Of a stretch of 64,000 nucleotides of DNA, positions 7,981 to 17,001 are shown piece after piece; position 1 is the first letter of the stretch, and each line of letters starts with the position of its first letter. The stretch is from NCBI GenBank assembly GCA_963752935.1, contig CAVWAL010000009.1, positions 620,001 to 684,000 on the forward strand, given 5' to 3'. The notes beneath the pieces were generated by a model. It was not told the DNA's origin and did no database searches. It saw nothing but the letters and a program-made list of their open reading frames with translations. This stretch comes from RI-153 sp963752935. Its GTDB lineage: Bacteria; Chloroflexota; Anaerolineae; Caldilineales; Caldilineaceae. The position numbers and the translations under genes were made by a program.

Positions 7981-9321
7981 GTGCGACGAGTCATCCTCAT
8001 TCACCCCAGACGTGAAGGACGCATCCTGGGTAAAGCCCCCGGCGCCCCCTATACGCTGATGCGACTGGCGTCGCTGGTGCCGGCCGAGATCCCCGTGGAA
8101 ATCTGGGACGAAAATCTAACCGATCTGCCGCTCGATACGCTGGGCGAGGGTGATCTGGTGGGCATTACCAGCAAGACGCTGACCATCGAGCGCGTGGAAC
8201 GCACCGCCCGCCGCGCCATGAAGGAGGGTGCAGGGGTGGTGATAGGCGGCACCCACGCTACACTGCTGCCCGACCACGTACAGACCTTCGCCCACAGCGT
8301 CTTCGTCGGCGAGGGCTACTTTACCTGGCCTCAGGCCATCCAGGATTTCGCAAAGGAGGGGATCAAAGGGTTGCACCCGATCTACGAGGACAAGACTTGG
8401 GCGGATCTGGCGCAGATCGCGCCTATCACAGATCGGGTGATCAAGATGGTAGACGAGAACACGAATTACTGGACGCCCTACCTGGAGATCACGCGCGGGT
8501 GTCCACGGAACTGCGACTTCTGCACTGCCATCCGCGTCAGCGGCCGGCGCATGCGTCTGCGCCCGGTGGACGAGGTGGTGGACGAGATCCAGCGGCGGGG
8601 GATCCAGCGCTTCTTTCTCACCGACGACAACTTTGGCGTCAATTTCAGCACCGACCCCGACTACTGCGCAGAACTCTTCGATGCGTTGATGAAGCTGGAT
8701 CTCAAGGGGTGGACCTGCCAGTCGGAGATGAGCATCGCCAGATATCCCGAACTGCTCGAGATGGGACGGGCGGCACACCTGGATAAACACTTCATCGGCT
8801 TCGAGAGCGTTAATCCCGATAACCGCAGTTCCCTGGGCGGCAAATCCAGGGGCGTGGCCCTACAGACCACCGAAGCTATCAAAAAGGTGCACGAGACGGG
8901 CACGGGTGTCGTCGGCCTCTTCGTCATGGGCTTCGACCACGACACCCCCGCCACCTTTCAGACGATGTGGGACTTCATCCGCACCAGCGATCTAGACGGC
9001 GTCAGTTGCACCGTCCTCACCCCCTACCCCGCCACGCCCTTCTACGAACAATGCGTGGCGCAAGATCGCCTGCTGGATGTGCCGTGGAGCCATTACGACA
9101 CCGCCCACGTCTGCTTCCAGCCCCAAAACTTTACCGTCGATGAACTGCGCGACGCCTACGACTGGCTGTGCCGCAGGATATACAGCCCTCAGCAGATCGC
9201 CCTGCGCGGCCTGCGCTCGCTGCGCCGCTATCCGTTGCACATGGCGGGTAAGAAGCTCTTCGGCTCCTTCAGCACCGACTACGGCTACCGCAGCGCATAC
9301 GGCTGGCGAAATCGTTTGTAA
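7981..9321 (+). CDS. B12-binding-type radical SAM protein
   Basis: 446 residues from GTG 7981, preceded by AAAGGAG at a spacing of 8. The N-terminal ~140 residues resemble the B12-binding fold (VGITSKTLTIERVERTAR, VVIGGTHATLLPD). The radical SAM cluster motif is TRGCPRNCDFC near residue 173. Later blocks ERFFLTDDNF-like (QRFFLTDDNFG), IGFESVNPDN and VGLFVMGFDHDT are typical of this superfamily. It diverges from another member at 7755; the pair has different C-terminal regions and is not a simple duplication. The reaction is unknown; related proteins act in lipid, cofactor or peptide modification. Confidence 0.88.
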   Translation: MRRVILIHPRREGRILGKAPGAPYTLMRLASLVPAEIPVEIWDENLTDLPLDTLGEGDLVGITSKTLTIERVERTARRAMKEGAGVVIGGTHATLLPDHVQTFAHSVFVGEGYFTWPQAIQDFAKEGIKGLHPIYEDKTWADLAQIAPITDRVIKMVDENTNYWTPYLEITRGCPRNCDFCTAIRVSGRRMRLRPVDEVVDEIQRRGIQRFFLTDDNFGVNFSTDPDYCAELFDALMKLDLKGWTCQSEMSIARYPELLEMGRAAHLDKHFIGFESVNPDNRSSLGGKSRGVALQTTEAIKKVHETGTGVVGLFVMGFDHDTPATFQTMWDFIRTSDLDGVSCTVLTPYPATPFYEQCVAQDRLLDVPWSHYDTAHVCFQPQNFTVDELRDAYDWLCRRIYSPQQIALRGLRSLRRYPLHMAGKKLFGSFSTDYGYRSAYGWRNRL

Positions 9322-9343
9322 TCCCGCTCAACACAGGCTCCGT

Positions 9344-10861
9344 CTACGCCACCAAGGAGCGCATTCCAGACTGTGCCAGTCGCCAACCGAGCCAGAGCAA
9401 TCCACCACACAGGATCACGGCCAGCGCCAAAACCTGCCCCAACGGCAGCCACCAGAGCAGGCCGATGCCCACGGCGAGGATGAGGAAACCGATGCCGAGC
9501 AGTTGCAGGCGTCTCGGCGTCACCGGCAGTTCCTCTTGCAGAAGCATCTCGGCGCTACCGCTGGGGTTGTCGTCCAGGTTGACATCGGCGACCCCAGCCC
9601 AAACCACGAAGCCCGTGACGCCCACCAAAAAGAGCGTGGTCGTCCCAATCGCCAGCATCAAGTCGGCGGCGGATGAGCCGGTCCCTGCCGCCATGGAGGC
9701 CAGCGTCAGCCAGCCGATCAACATGACCGGCAACAACACGGTGAAGAGTTTGGCGCGCAACAGGTTCGCTATGCGCAACGGGGCAGTCAGGTAAAGCGCC
9801 AGCCGTGCCCCCTCTCCACTGACGGCATAGGCCAGCCCATACTCGATCAGGATCAGCCCCCCCATCACAGCGCCAGAGGCAGAGGCCGCACCCGGCTCCG
9901 AAAAGCCCAGACTGGCCCAATGTGGACGCAAGAGCCCGAAGATCAACAGGTAAATGGGCAGGATCGCCAACCGCAGCAGCGCCAGCGGATGGCGGTTCTG
10001 TTCGAGGATCGCCCGTGTCAGCAGGCCGGCGGTCAGGGTGCGGCGACGCAGAAGTTGACGCAGCACAACGTTCATCCCCGGCAGTCTATAGGCCAGACGG
10101 TTGTGAACCCGGTTTTCGAGCAATTCAAAGGCCGCGCCGTAGAGCCTTCCACTGTGCATGGCGAACGGTCCTAACCCCACGCCAAGCAGGGCGGCCAGCA
10201 CGACCAGCACAGGCAGCGGCTGCAGCCAGGCGATACTAAGCGCCGACCAGTTTTCACCAGGCTCGAGCAACAGCAGCCCAAGTTCGGAGCAGATCACGAG
10301 CATCGCCAGGTGGACGAAGAGACGACGAGGATGCGTCAGGCCGTTGCGCATGATCCAGAGCAGCAGGGTGAGCGATCCCAGGGCGATGGCGGCAGATCCC
10401 ACCAAAACCAGCAACAGCCAGGGCAATGCAGCCCAGCCCAGCGAAACACCCAACGCCAGTCCAAATCCGCAGATCCAGAGCAACAGCGCGCTGCCGGTCT
10501 CTTCCATAAAGGCCAGGCTGTAAAGGATGCGAAAGTGCGTTGACGGTGATACCGGTAACGTCATCAGCAAACGCGCTTCGTCGCTGCCAAAGCCACTTTT
10601 TAGTCCACCCACAATCGTGAATACGGCAACACCACCCCAGGTGCCGAGCATCGTCAGCCAAAGCCGCAGATGAAGCTCGGCCCCGCCCAATGAACGCCAG
10701 TCGGCCAGCTTATCGAAGATCCAAAACGTGCCGGCGATAGTCAGGCTCCCCAACAACAGGGCCTGAATCCAAAGGGCGGTACGCGCACGCACATCCTGAC
10801 GCCAACCGTTGAGCGCCGAACGCAGACGAAAGTGGGCAATGGTGGAAAGTTGCGCGCTCAT
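9344..10861 (-). CDS. ABC-2-like exporter permease
   Basis: 505-residue polytopic protein with many hydrophobic segments (for example ALLLGSLTIAGTFWIF, LLLWICGFGLALG, WLLLVLVGSAAIALG) and no nucleotide-binding domain. Its start overlaps the end of the ATPase gene by 4 bp (ATGA), so the two are translationally coupled and work together. The arrangement of a large permease with one ATPase fits ABC-2-type exporters, but the substrate is not visible. It converges with the radical SAM gene 22 bp away. Confidence 0.78.
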   Translation of the reverse strand: MSAQLSTIAHFRLRSALNGWRQDVRARTALWIQALLLGSLTIAGTFWIFDKLADWRSLGGAELHLRLWLTMLGTWGGVAVFTIVGGLKSGFGSDEARLLMTLPVSPSTHFRILYSLAFMEETGSALLLWICGFGLALGVSLGWAALPWLLLVLVGSAAIALGSLTLLLWIMRNGLTHPRRLFVHLAMLVICSELGLLLLEPGENWSALSIAWLQPLPVLVVLAALLGVGLGPFAMHSGRLYGAAFELLENRVHNRLAYRLPGMNVVLRQLLRRRTLTAGLLTRAILEQNRHPLALLRLAILPIYLLIFGLLRPHWASLGFSEPGAASASGAVMGGLILIEYGLAYAVSGEGARLALYLTAPLRIANLLRAKLFTVLLPVMLIGWLTLASMAAGTGSSAADLMLAIGTTTLFLVGVTGFVVWAGVADVNLDDNPSGSAEMLLQEELPVTPRRLQLLGIGFLILAVGIGLLWWLPLGQVLALAVILCGGLLWLGWRLAQSGMRSLVA

Positions 10862-11640
10862 GACGACACCTCCGACGATGTCTCTTCGGTCAGCGACAAG
10901 AAGACAGACTCCAGATCAGGCACAGCGGCCAGGGTACGCAGTTCTTCGGCGCTGCCTTCCGCCATCAACTCTCCCTGATGGATAATGCCAACACGGTGGC
11001 AGACGCTCTCGGCGGTGTGCAGATCATGGGTCGAGAGGAAGATCGTTTTGCCCTGTTCGGCCCATTCCACGAAAAGTTGCTTCAAGCGGTGGGCGCTGCG
11101 TGGATCAAGTCCATTGAGTGGTTCATCCAGGATCAGCACAGACGGCCGGTGTAAGAGTGCCCCGGCTAGCGCCAGCTTACGCTTCATCCCAAACGAATAG
11201 ACGCCGCTCAACCTGTGGGCGTGCGGCGTCAGATCGAACAGATCAAGCAGGGTATCGATCTCGGCGTCGGCCTCCGCCTGGGGCAGACCGCGCATCTGGG
11301 CGAGGAAGTGCAGATACTCAACGCCGGTGAGCCGTTCGTAGAGCAGTGAGCGATCGGGCACGAAGCCGAAAGCGGCCTTGGCGACCAATGGTGCGGCCCA
11401 TACGTCGTGCCCGGCCACGATAACGCGGCCGGCGGTAGGCCGCAGCAGCCCCACGATCATCTTGATCGTCGTTGTTTTGCCGGCGCCGTTCGGCCCCAGA
11501 AAGCCATAGATTTCGCCGCGAGGAATGGCCAGGCTCAGGCCGTTGATGACGACCGTATCGCCGAAATGACGAGAGAGATCATCCAGGCGCAGCGCCTCCG
11601 TGCCGTTGCCCGAAATGGACGCAGAAGATTGTTGATGCAC
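10858..11640 (-). CDS. ABC transporter ATP-binding protein
   Basis: Walker A is FLGPNGAGKTTTIK, the signature region is VYSFGMKRKLALAGALL, and Walker B is SVLILDEPLNGLDP, followed by the H-loop FLSTHDLHTAE. It powers the permease encoded immediately downstream. The open frame reaches ATG 11730, but the family usually begins near EALRLDDLSRHFGDT. GTG 11640 is chosen to limit overlap with the preceding gene; neither candidate has a good ribosome site, so the start is uncertain. The signature deviates from LSGGQ (SFGMK), common in ABC-2 exporters such as those with CcmA-like ATPases. Confidence 0.83.
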   Translation of the reverse strand: MHQQSSASISGNGTEALRLDDLSRHFGDTVVINGLSLAIPRGEIYGFLGPNGAGKTTTIKMIVGLLRPTAGRVIVAGHDVWAAPLVAKAAFGFVPDRSLLYERLTGVEYLHFLAQMRGLPQAEADAEIDTLLDLFDLTPHAHRLSGVYSFGMKRKLALAGALLHRPSVLILDEPLNGLDPRSAHRLKQLFVEWAEQGKTIFLSTHDLHTAESVCHRVGIIHQGELMAEGSAEELRTLAAVPDLESVFLSLTEETSSEVSS

Positions 11641-12238
11641 TGTTGGCCCCGGCGCAGCGCGGCGACAGTGACCAATCAGCGATTGGGCCGGCCGATTGGG
11701 GCGCAGTTCCAGGCAGAGCCAGCGCAGCAAGGAAGGCGTCGCGTTCGTCCACGTTGATCAGAACGTGGCGGGTCGTGGTTTGCGACAAGCCCCCCAGGCT
11801 GAAATGATGCGGTTCACCCAGCGTCAGCAGCACCTGTCCCCGACTTGAAAAGAGGGCAACGACCCGATCTCGCCCGGCGTCATAGCGGACGTTTAACGTG
11901 GCAAATCCGCTCACCGGTTCCTGTACCGGCTGAGCGGCCACCAACGACGCGCGCGGCAGATCAACTTGAAAGCTCTTTCCATAACGCAAACAGAGCGTAT
12001 CTGCCGTCAGCAAGTGGGTCGTACGCAGCGGTTGGCGCAACTTGGCAATCGCCCCCAGGTTGAGCAGGACAAGCGCAAACAGCAACAACCCACTCAGCCA
12101 GGCCGTCTTCACCAGGAAAAAGATCAGCAAGGCAACCAGGCTGCTCTCCATTAGAATCAAGAAGCCGAAGGCCATAGCCGTACTCATGTAGACGCTACGA
12201 TCGCCGTCATAGCGGAAAGGTCGCGCATCTGTCTTCAT
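11579..12238 (-). CDS. Two-helix membrane protein of the ABC exporter operon
   Basis: 219 residues from ATG 12238, which follows GGGAGGAG at a spacing of 6; an in-frame ATG further upstream at 12313 lacks this. Two adjacent hydrophobic segments (FGFLILMESSLVALLIFFLV and LLLFALVLLNLGAIA) are followed by a soluble beta-rich domain of ~120 residues, an arrangement like PH-domain-type membrane proteins. The cysteine-rich last ~35 residues overlap the ATPase gene in another frame and may not be conserved. It is first in the three-gene operon, so an accessory role in export is likely. I do not recognise a named family. Confidence 0.65.
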   Translation of the reverse strand: MKTDARPFRYDGDRSVYMSTAMAFGFLILMESSLVALLIFFLVKTAWLSGLLLFALVLLNLGAIAKLRQPLRTTHLLTADTLCLRYGKSFQVDLPRASLVAAQPVQEPVSGFATLNVRYDAGRDRVVALFSSRGQVLLTLGEPHHFSLGGLSQTTTRHVLINVDERDAFLAALALPGTAPQSAGPIADWSLSPRCAGANSASTIFCVHFGQRHGGAAPG

Positions 12239-12558
12239 GCGTTGCTCCTCCCATAGGTGACTCTCATGCATTGTCTCCATCCACTGCTCCGCACCGTGTG
12301 GGCAACTGTGCAAACAGCGGACAATTCTCTTTGCAAGAGCGCACTACATCTCTGCCATGAGTATATACCCTTTCGCCAATGTCACGAAGTCGGCGGCAGA
12401 AGCGCAACAACACTACCGGCAAAGGGTGCCTGCAGAACGAGTTCGGATCCTTTGTATCGCTGCACACTGACGCAGGCAGATCTTCACGTTACGCTGGTTT
12501 GGCCCCCATGAGAGTGCCAATCCGACAATTTTCCATCTACCCTATAAAAGGAATAAGG

Positions 12559-13137
12559 ATGCTTAACTTCCAAGCAGTACGCGACGGCGACCTGACCTAC
12601 GCAGATTTGACGGCGGGGTTGACCAAAGCCGATCTGCGCGATCTGACGAACGAGATGATCGACACGATGTTGGCCTTGATCGCCGACGTCGAAGACGCCG
12701 ATGTCACCTTCGATCCGGTGGATCCCGGCGCCGATGATCCCTACGCAGCAGACGACGCCGAGCGCACCATCGCGTGGACGCTGGGGCACGTCATCGTGCA
12801 TGCGACGGCTTCGGCGGAGGAATCGGCCTTTTTGGCGGCGGAGATGGCACGCGGGGTCGAAAACCACGGACGATCCCGCGCCGAGGTGCCCTGGGAGACG
12901 GTAACAACCGTTGCCCAATGCCGTCATCGTTTAGAGGAGAGTCGCCGCATCCGTCTGGCCAGCCTCGATCTTTGGCCCGACGACGCCCACCTCGATCTGA
13001 CCTATCGACCCTGGCCCACTGCGCCAGAGATCAACGCGGTAGGACGCTTTACTTTGGGGCTGTCGCATGATGCCGGTCACCTTGATCAGATCGCAGACTG
13101 TGTGCAGCAGACGAGGATGCGGGTGGCTGGGGATTAG
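12559..13137 (+). CDS. DinB-like family protein
   Basis: 192 residues from ATG 12559, which follows AAAGGAATAAGG; the open frame extends further upstream, but those residues look unlike protein. Histidines in TLGHVIVHATASAEES and SHDAGHLDQIAD match the spacing of the metal-binding triad in DinB/YfiT four-helix bundles. Family members are thiol transferases or metalloenzymes of unclear role. The gene stands alone, divergent from the ABC exporter operon and convergent with the ferric-iron binding protein gene. Confidence 0.72.
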   Translation: MLNFQAVRDGDLTYADLTAGLTKADLRDLTNEMIDTMLALIADVEDADVTFDPVDPGADDPYAADDAERTIAWTLGHVIVHATASAEESAFLAAEMARGVENHGRSRAEVPWETVTTVAQCRHRLEESRRIRLASLDLWPDDAHLDLTYRPWPTAPEINAVGRFTLGLSHDAGHLDQIADCVQQTRMRVAGD

Positions 13138-13161
13138 AGGCGGGGATCGCCCGTTAGAAAC

Positions 13162-13220
13162 GAGGGTGGGATGATGAAGGTGTTTGCTCAGCCGGCAAGC
13201 ACCTTCATCATCCCACCCTC
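13162..13220. terminator. Long hairpin between convergent genes
   Basis: Perfect 21-bp inverted repeat with arms 13162-13182 and 13200-13220 and a 17-nt loop, followed by ATTTTGT. It lies between the stop of the DinB-like gene and the stop of the convergent iron-binding lipoprotein gene, so it probably terminates transcription in one or both directions. The arm contains GGGATGATGA, a word shared with hairpins near 34614 and 61018. Confidence 0.65.
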
Positions 13221-13257
13221 ATTTTGTCTCAAGTTCGACCCGCAGCCGGTCCTAGTG

Positions 13258-13370
13258 ATGCGTCAAACGTGATTTGATCGGTAGGGGCGCTGCTTGCTGC
13301 GCCCGGCACACTGTGGGCGCAGCAAGCAGCGCCCCTACGGAATTGCCATCACTTAACCGTTGACACGATA
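13258..13370 (-). repeat. Palindromic repeat element, copy 1 (inverted relative to 26211)
   Basis: About 113 bp. The core is a perfect 24-bp inverted repeat (13281-13304 and 13315-13338) with loop GGCACACTGT. The flanks, TGATGCGTCAAACGTGAT on the left and TTGACACGATA on the right, match the copy at 26211-26324 when read on the opposite strand. The outer ends form weak inverted repeats (GCGTCAA against TTGACAC). It abuts the stop codon of the iron-binding lipoprotein gene. No TSD was clear. Confidence 0.8.
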
Positions 13371-14447
13371 CTAATCCAGGGCGCCGACCTCTTGCAGCAA
13401 CTGCAAAGTGCCTTCGAGATCGGCCAGATCTGAGAGGTCAATGTCAGGGGTGTTAATCTGGGAAAGCGGGGTCAAGCGCTCGTCTATCTGCACCGTCCCC
13501 GCCAGCGGATACTCCACGGTCTCATCGGCAAAGTACTGCTCCGCCGCGTCAGAAAGCAGGTAACGGACGAACGTAAGCGCCGCTTCGCTCTCTTCCGCCG
13601 TATCAAGGATGCCCACACCGGCCACATTGACCATGGCCTCGGCGCCACCCGACACCGGATAGTAATTGGCGGCGGCGAAGTTGGGGTCCTCGGACAAGAA
13701 GCGATAGAGATAGTAGTGATTGACCAGACCCAGATCGATCTCACCGCGGCCGACAGCTTCCACGATCTGTGAGTTCCCGGCAAAGACCTGTACATCGTTG
13801 GCAATCATGGCTTCAAGCCACTCCTGAGCGCGTTCCTCACCTTCCAGCACACGCAACGCCGTCACAAAGGATTGGAAGCTGCCGTTGGTGGGCGCCCAGC
13901 CAACACGACCCTGCCATTCCGGTTCGGTCAACGCCCAGATCGATTCCGGCAGATCAGACTCCGAGACGGTCTCGGTGTTGTAGACAAAGACACGGGCACG
14001 GCCGCTGACGCCGATCCACTCGCCTTGTTCACTGCGAAAGCGTGCATCGACCTGATCAAGCAGATCCTGGGGCAGCGGTTGGAAGCGACCTGCCGCTTGC
14101 AACGCACCCAGCGCGCCGGCATCCTGCCCAAAGAAGACATCCGCAGGCGAATTCTGCCCTTCTTCAAGGATGGTAGCGGCCATCTCTGCCGTGTCCCCAT
14201 AGCGGACCTCGACCGTGACCCCGGTATCTTCCTGGAACTGCTCGATCAGCGGGCCAACCAGGTTTTCATTGCGGCCCGAATAGATCACCAAACTCTCGGA
14301 CTCTGTTGAGACAGCCGCTTCGGTCGCTGTACCCTCGCCCGCAGTCGGGGCATCGGCAACGGGGGCGACCGGTAATTGGCACGCAGCCAACAGGGCCGCA
14401 CTAAGAACAGTTACCGCTAGAAACGATAGCAATCGTTTGTAGATCAT
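13371..14447 (-). CDS. Ferric-iron ABC transporter substrate-binding lipoprotein
   Basis: 358 residues with a lipoprotein signal: a hydrophobic stretch ending in LLAAC at residue 23. The body opens with SLVIYSGRNENLVGPLIEQF and contains DVFFGQDAGALGAL and LVNHYYLYRF, the region that supplies tyrosine ligands for Fe(III) in FbpA/FutA proteins. A strong AAGGAG precedes ATG 14447. No permease or ATPase gene is adjacent, so it either works with a distant transporter or is an orphan binding protein. The neighbouring metal ATPase hints at a metal-related region. Confidence 0.85.
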   Translation of the reverse strand: MIYKRLLSFLAVTVLSAALLAACQLPVAPVADAPTAGEGTATEAAVSTESESLVIYSGRNENLVGPLIEQFQEDTGVTVEVRYGDTAEMAATILEEGQNSPADVFFGQDAGALGALQAAGRFQPLPQDLLDQVDARFRSEQGEWIGVSGRARVFVYNTETVSESDLPESIWALTEPEWQGRVGWAPTNGSFQSFVTALRVLEGEERAQEWLEAMIANDVQVFAGNSQIVEAVGRGEIDLGLVNHYYLYRFLSEDPNFAAANYYPVSGGAEAMVNVAGVGILDTAEESEAALTFVRYLLSDAAEQYFADETVEYPLAGTVQIDERLTPLSQINTPDIDLSDLADLEGTLQLLQEVGALD

Positions 14448-14664
14448 ATACCTTCACTCCTTACAACATGATGTGGTTTGGCTACAAGTACGCTCTCGAT
14501 AAGAGAACGTCTAAACGCTTTGGACGACCGTCGCTTTGGACGACCGTTACCATAGCATAGCGGATCGACCGATTCAACACCGATCCGCGCCCAAAATCGC
14601 GCAATCGGCTGCGGCGCAGATGAAGCCGTTCCTATAGCGACATAAAGCCGACATTCAACCGGGG

Positions 14665-16920
14665 TTAATCGGAAGAATCGTCTGTTGAAAATCGCAGCAT
14701 TCTCATGCCGTTGAGGGTGACCAACAACGAGGTGCCCATATCGGCCAGTACGGCCATCCACATGGTGCCGACGCCGAGCAGAACGAGGATGAAGAAGATG
14801 AGTTTGATGCCGATACTGATCGCCACGTTGGCCGAAACGGTGTTGCGGGCGGCGTGACTCAGGGCAATCGCAAAGGGGAGACGACGCAGATCATCGCTCA
14901 TCAACGTGACGTCGGCGGTCTCCATCGCCTGCGTGGTGCCGCCGTATGCGCCACCAATCGCGATCCCCACGTCGGCGAGGGCAAGGGCGGGCGCGTCGTT
15001 GATGCCGTCGCCCACCATCGCAATCGAGCCGTAGCGTCGCTGCAAAGACTCGACGGCATCGACTTTCTGCTCGGGCAAGAGATCGGCGCGCACATCGTCG
15101 ACACCGATCTGCTCAGCGATGGCGCGCGCCGTAGAGTCGTTGTCGCCGGTGAGCATGGCTACCGTCAACCCGTGGCGGCGCAGTTGATCTACTGCCTCGC
15201 GGCTGCTCTCGCGCACCGTGTCGGCCACGGTGATCGTGCCCAAATAGGCGTCATCGCGGCTGACCATCAGGGGCGTGTGGCCCATTGCCGCCGCATCCAC
15301 GGCGCGCTGACAATCCAGCGCAGGATGGACGATGCGATCCTCAAAGTAGGTGTGGCTGCCCACCACGATCTGCCGTCCGTCTACCTGACCGACGACGCCG
15401 CGTCCGGCCAGCGCGGTCACTTCGTGCGCCGGCGCATAGCGTTCGGCAACGCCCTCACGTTGCGAGGCCGCCCATATGGCGCGGGCCAGTGGATGTTCGC
15501 TGCGCCGTTCAACGGCACTGGCCAGGGCCAGCAGGTCGACACAAGACGCACAACTGGCTTCAGACTCTTGTTGGCAATCGACGGCGTGGATCGAAACCAC
15601 AGACGGTCTGCCCGCCGTCAGGGTGCCGGTCTTGTCGAAGGCAATCGCTTTGACACGGCTCAGCGCTTCGACGAATACACCGCCTTTGAAGAGAACACCG
15701 TGGCGCGCTGCATTGCTGATGGCGCTGATAATCGTCACCGGTGTGCTGATTACCAGCGCACACGGGCAGGCGACCACAAGCAGGGCCAGCCCACGGTAGA
15801 GCCAGCCAAAAGTCTCGGGATCAGGATTCAAGAAGGGTGCACCAAAGAACAACGGTGGGATGGCGGCCACGAGCAGCGCAATCACCATCACGGTGGGGGT
15901 GTACACGCGGGCGAAGCGATCCACGAAGCGTTGCATGGGCGCGCGCTTCTCTTGGGCTTCCTCGACCAAAGCGATCAAGCGGCTAATCGTATTGTCTTCG
16001 GCCAGTTTGGTCACTTCAACTTCCAGCACGCCCTCGCCATTGATGGAACTGGCCAGCACGTCGCTGCCCGGTTCCTTCTCGAGCAAACGGCTCTCACCGG
16101 TAATGGGCGCCTGGTTGACCGACGAGTGCCCTGCTACCACGCGTCCATCCATTGGCATGCGCTCACCCGGGCGCACAATCACAATGTCACCAACGGCTAG
16201 CTCGTAGATGTTGACGACTTCCTCGACGCTGCCGTGGCCCTGAGTGCCGAGACGCGTGGCCACATTGGGGGCGACTTCCATAAGGCTGCGGATGGCGTTA
16301 CGCGCTCGCTCGGCGGTGTAGCCTTCCAGCGCTTCGCCGAGGGCAAAGAGGACCATCACCATCCCGGCCTCGGTATATGCACCGATGATCACGGCGCCAA
16401 CAGCAGCCACCGTCATAAGCAGGTTGATGGTGATCTCGCGGCTCAAGCGCAGCGACTGGAAGGCACTACGCGCAATCGGCCAGCCGGCGACCCCCATCGC
16501 CAGCACCGACAACAGATCGAGCAATGGATGCTCGACGCCGCCCAATTCGACCAATACGAGCCCCGGCAGGATCAGCAAAGCGCCCAGCAAGGCAAGACGT
16601 GTCTCGGTGCGCTGCCACATGAAACCCAGGAAGTTGCCGGGCGCGCCCGACGCAACCGGCGCCTGGCCGGCGGTGACCAGTGCAGCGCCGTACCCCAGCG
16701 CTTCAATCCGTTCGATCACCGTCTCCGGCGCAATGTCACCGCTGATGCGCAGCTTTTCGGTGGTAAAGTTGAGCGAACAGGTGGCGACACCGTCCAACTG
16801 ACAGACACCCGTTTCTACCGTCTGTGCGCAGTGCGTGCAGTCCATTCCCGAAACGCGAAAGATATGCTCTTGGGCGCGAGCGGCTGTCTGCTTTGGGCTG
16901 GCTATGCTGGGTTGGCTCAT
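14665..16920 (-). CDS. Heavy-metal P1B-type ATPase (Zn/Cd/Pb efflux)
   Basis: 751 residues from ATG 16920, preceded by GAGAGG. An N-terminal heavy-metal-associated domain has GMDCTHC (C28, C31). The transmembrane metal site is CPC in VVACPCALVIST; the phosphorylated aspartate is in AFDKTGTLTAG and the hinge is GDGINDAPALALADVG. It should export Zn(II), Cd(II) or Pb(II). An extra cysteine group, CQQESEASCASC, lies after the phosphorylation site and could bind metal. A -10 box lies at 16956 and the second mobile element copy sits just beyond. Confidence 0.92.
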   Translation of the reverse strand: MSQPSIASPKQTAARAQEHIFRVSGMDCTHCAQTVETGVCQLDGVATCSLNFTTEKLRISGDIAPETVIERIEALGYGAALVTAGQAPVASGAPGNFLGFMWQRTETRLALLGALLILPGLVLVELGGVEHPLLDLLSVLAMGVAGWPIARSAFQSLRLSREITINLLMTVAAVGAVIIGAYTEAGMVMVLFALGEALEGYTAERARNAIRSLMEVAPNVATRLGTQGHGSVEEVVNIYELAVGDIVIVRPGERMPMDGRVVAGHSSVNQAPITGESRLLEKEPGSDVLASSINGEGVLEVEVTKLAEDNTISRLIALVEEAQEKRAPMQRFVDRFARVYTPTVMVIALLVAAIPPLFFGAPFLNPDPETFGWLYRGLALLVVACPCALVISTPVTIISAISNAARHGVLFKGGVFVEALSRVKAIAFDKTGTLTAGRPSVVSIHAVDCQQESEASCASCVDLLALASAVERRSEHPLARAIWAASQREGVAERYAPAHEVTALAGRGVVGQVDGRQIVVGSHTYFEDRIVHPALDCQRAVDAAAMGHTPLMVSRDDAYLGTITVADTVRESSREAVDQLRRHGLTVAMLTGDNDSTARAIAEQIGVDDVRADLLPEQKVDAVESLQRRYGSIAMVGDGINDAPALALADVGIAIGGAYGGTTQAMETADVTLMSDDLRRLPFAIALSHAARNTVSANVAISIGIKLIFFILVLLGVGTMWMAVLADMGTSLLVTLNGMRMLRFSTDDSSD

Positions 16921-16955
16921 GGTTTCCTCTCTCAACGTCCGCTACGGTTGGGCCT

Positions 16956-16961
16956 ATTATA
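16956..16961 (-). promoter_or_regulatory. -10 box of the metal ATPase gene
   Basis: TATAAT read on the minus strand, 35 bp before the ATPase start codon. The -35 region is poor, which would fit an activator such as a MerR-type protein, but no such operator was recognised. Confidence 0.45.
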
Positions 16962-17001
16962 CATCATGTCCTGTTCGGTCGTGTGGCGGGTAGCGGCAAA
17001 C

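Noticed and set aside
13281..13338. 24-bp palindrome as a simple terminator
   Set aside because: It has no T-run and recurs with conserved flanks at 26243, within an operon, so a repeat element explains it better.
14854..16200. Long open frame antisense to the metal ATPase
   Set aside because: It is the shadow of a GC-rich gene with all P-type ATPase motifs on the other strand; its composition is arginine/histidine-rich and has no recognisable domain.
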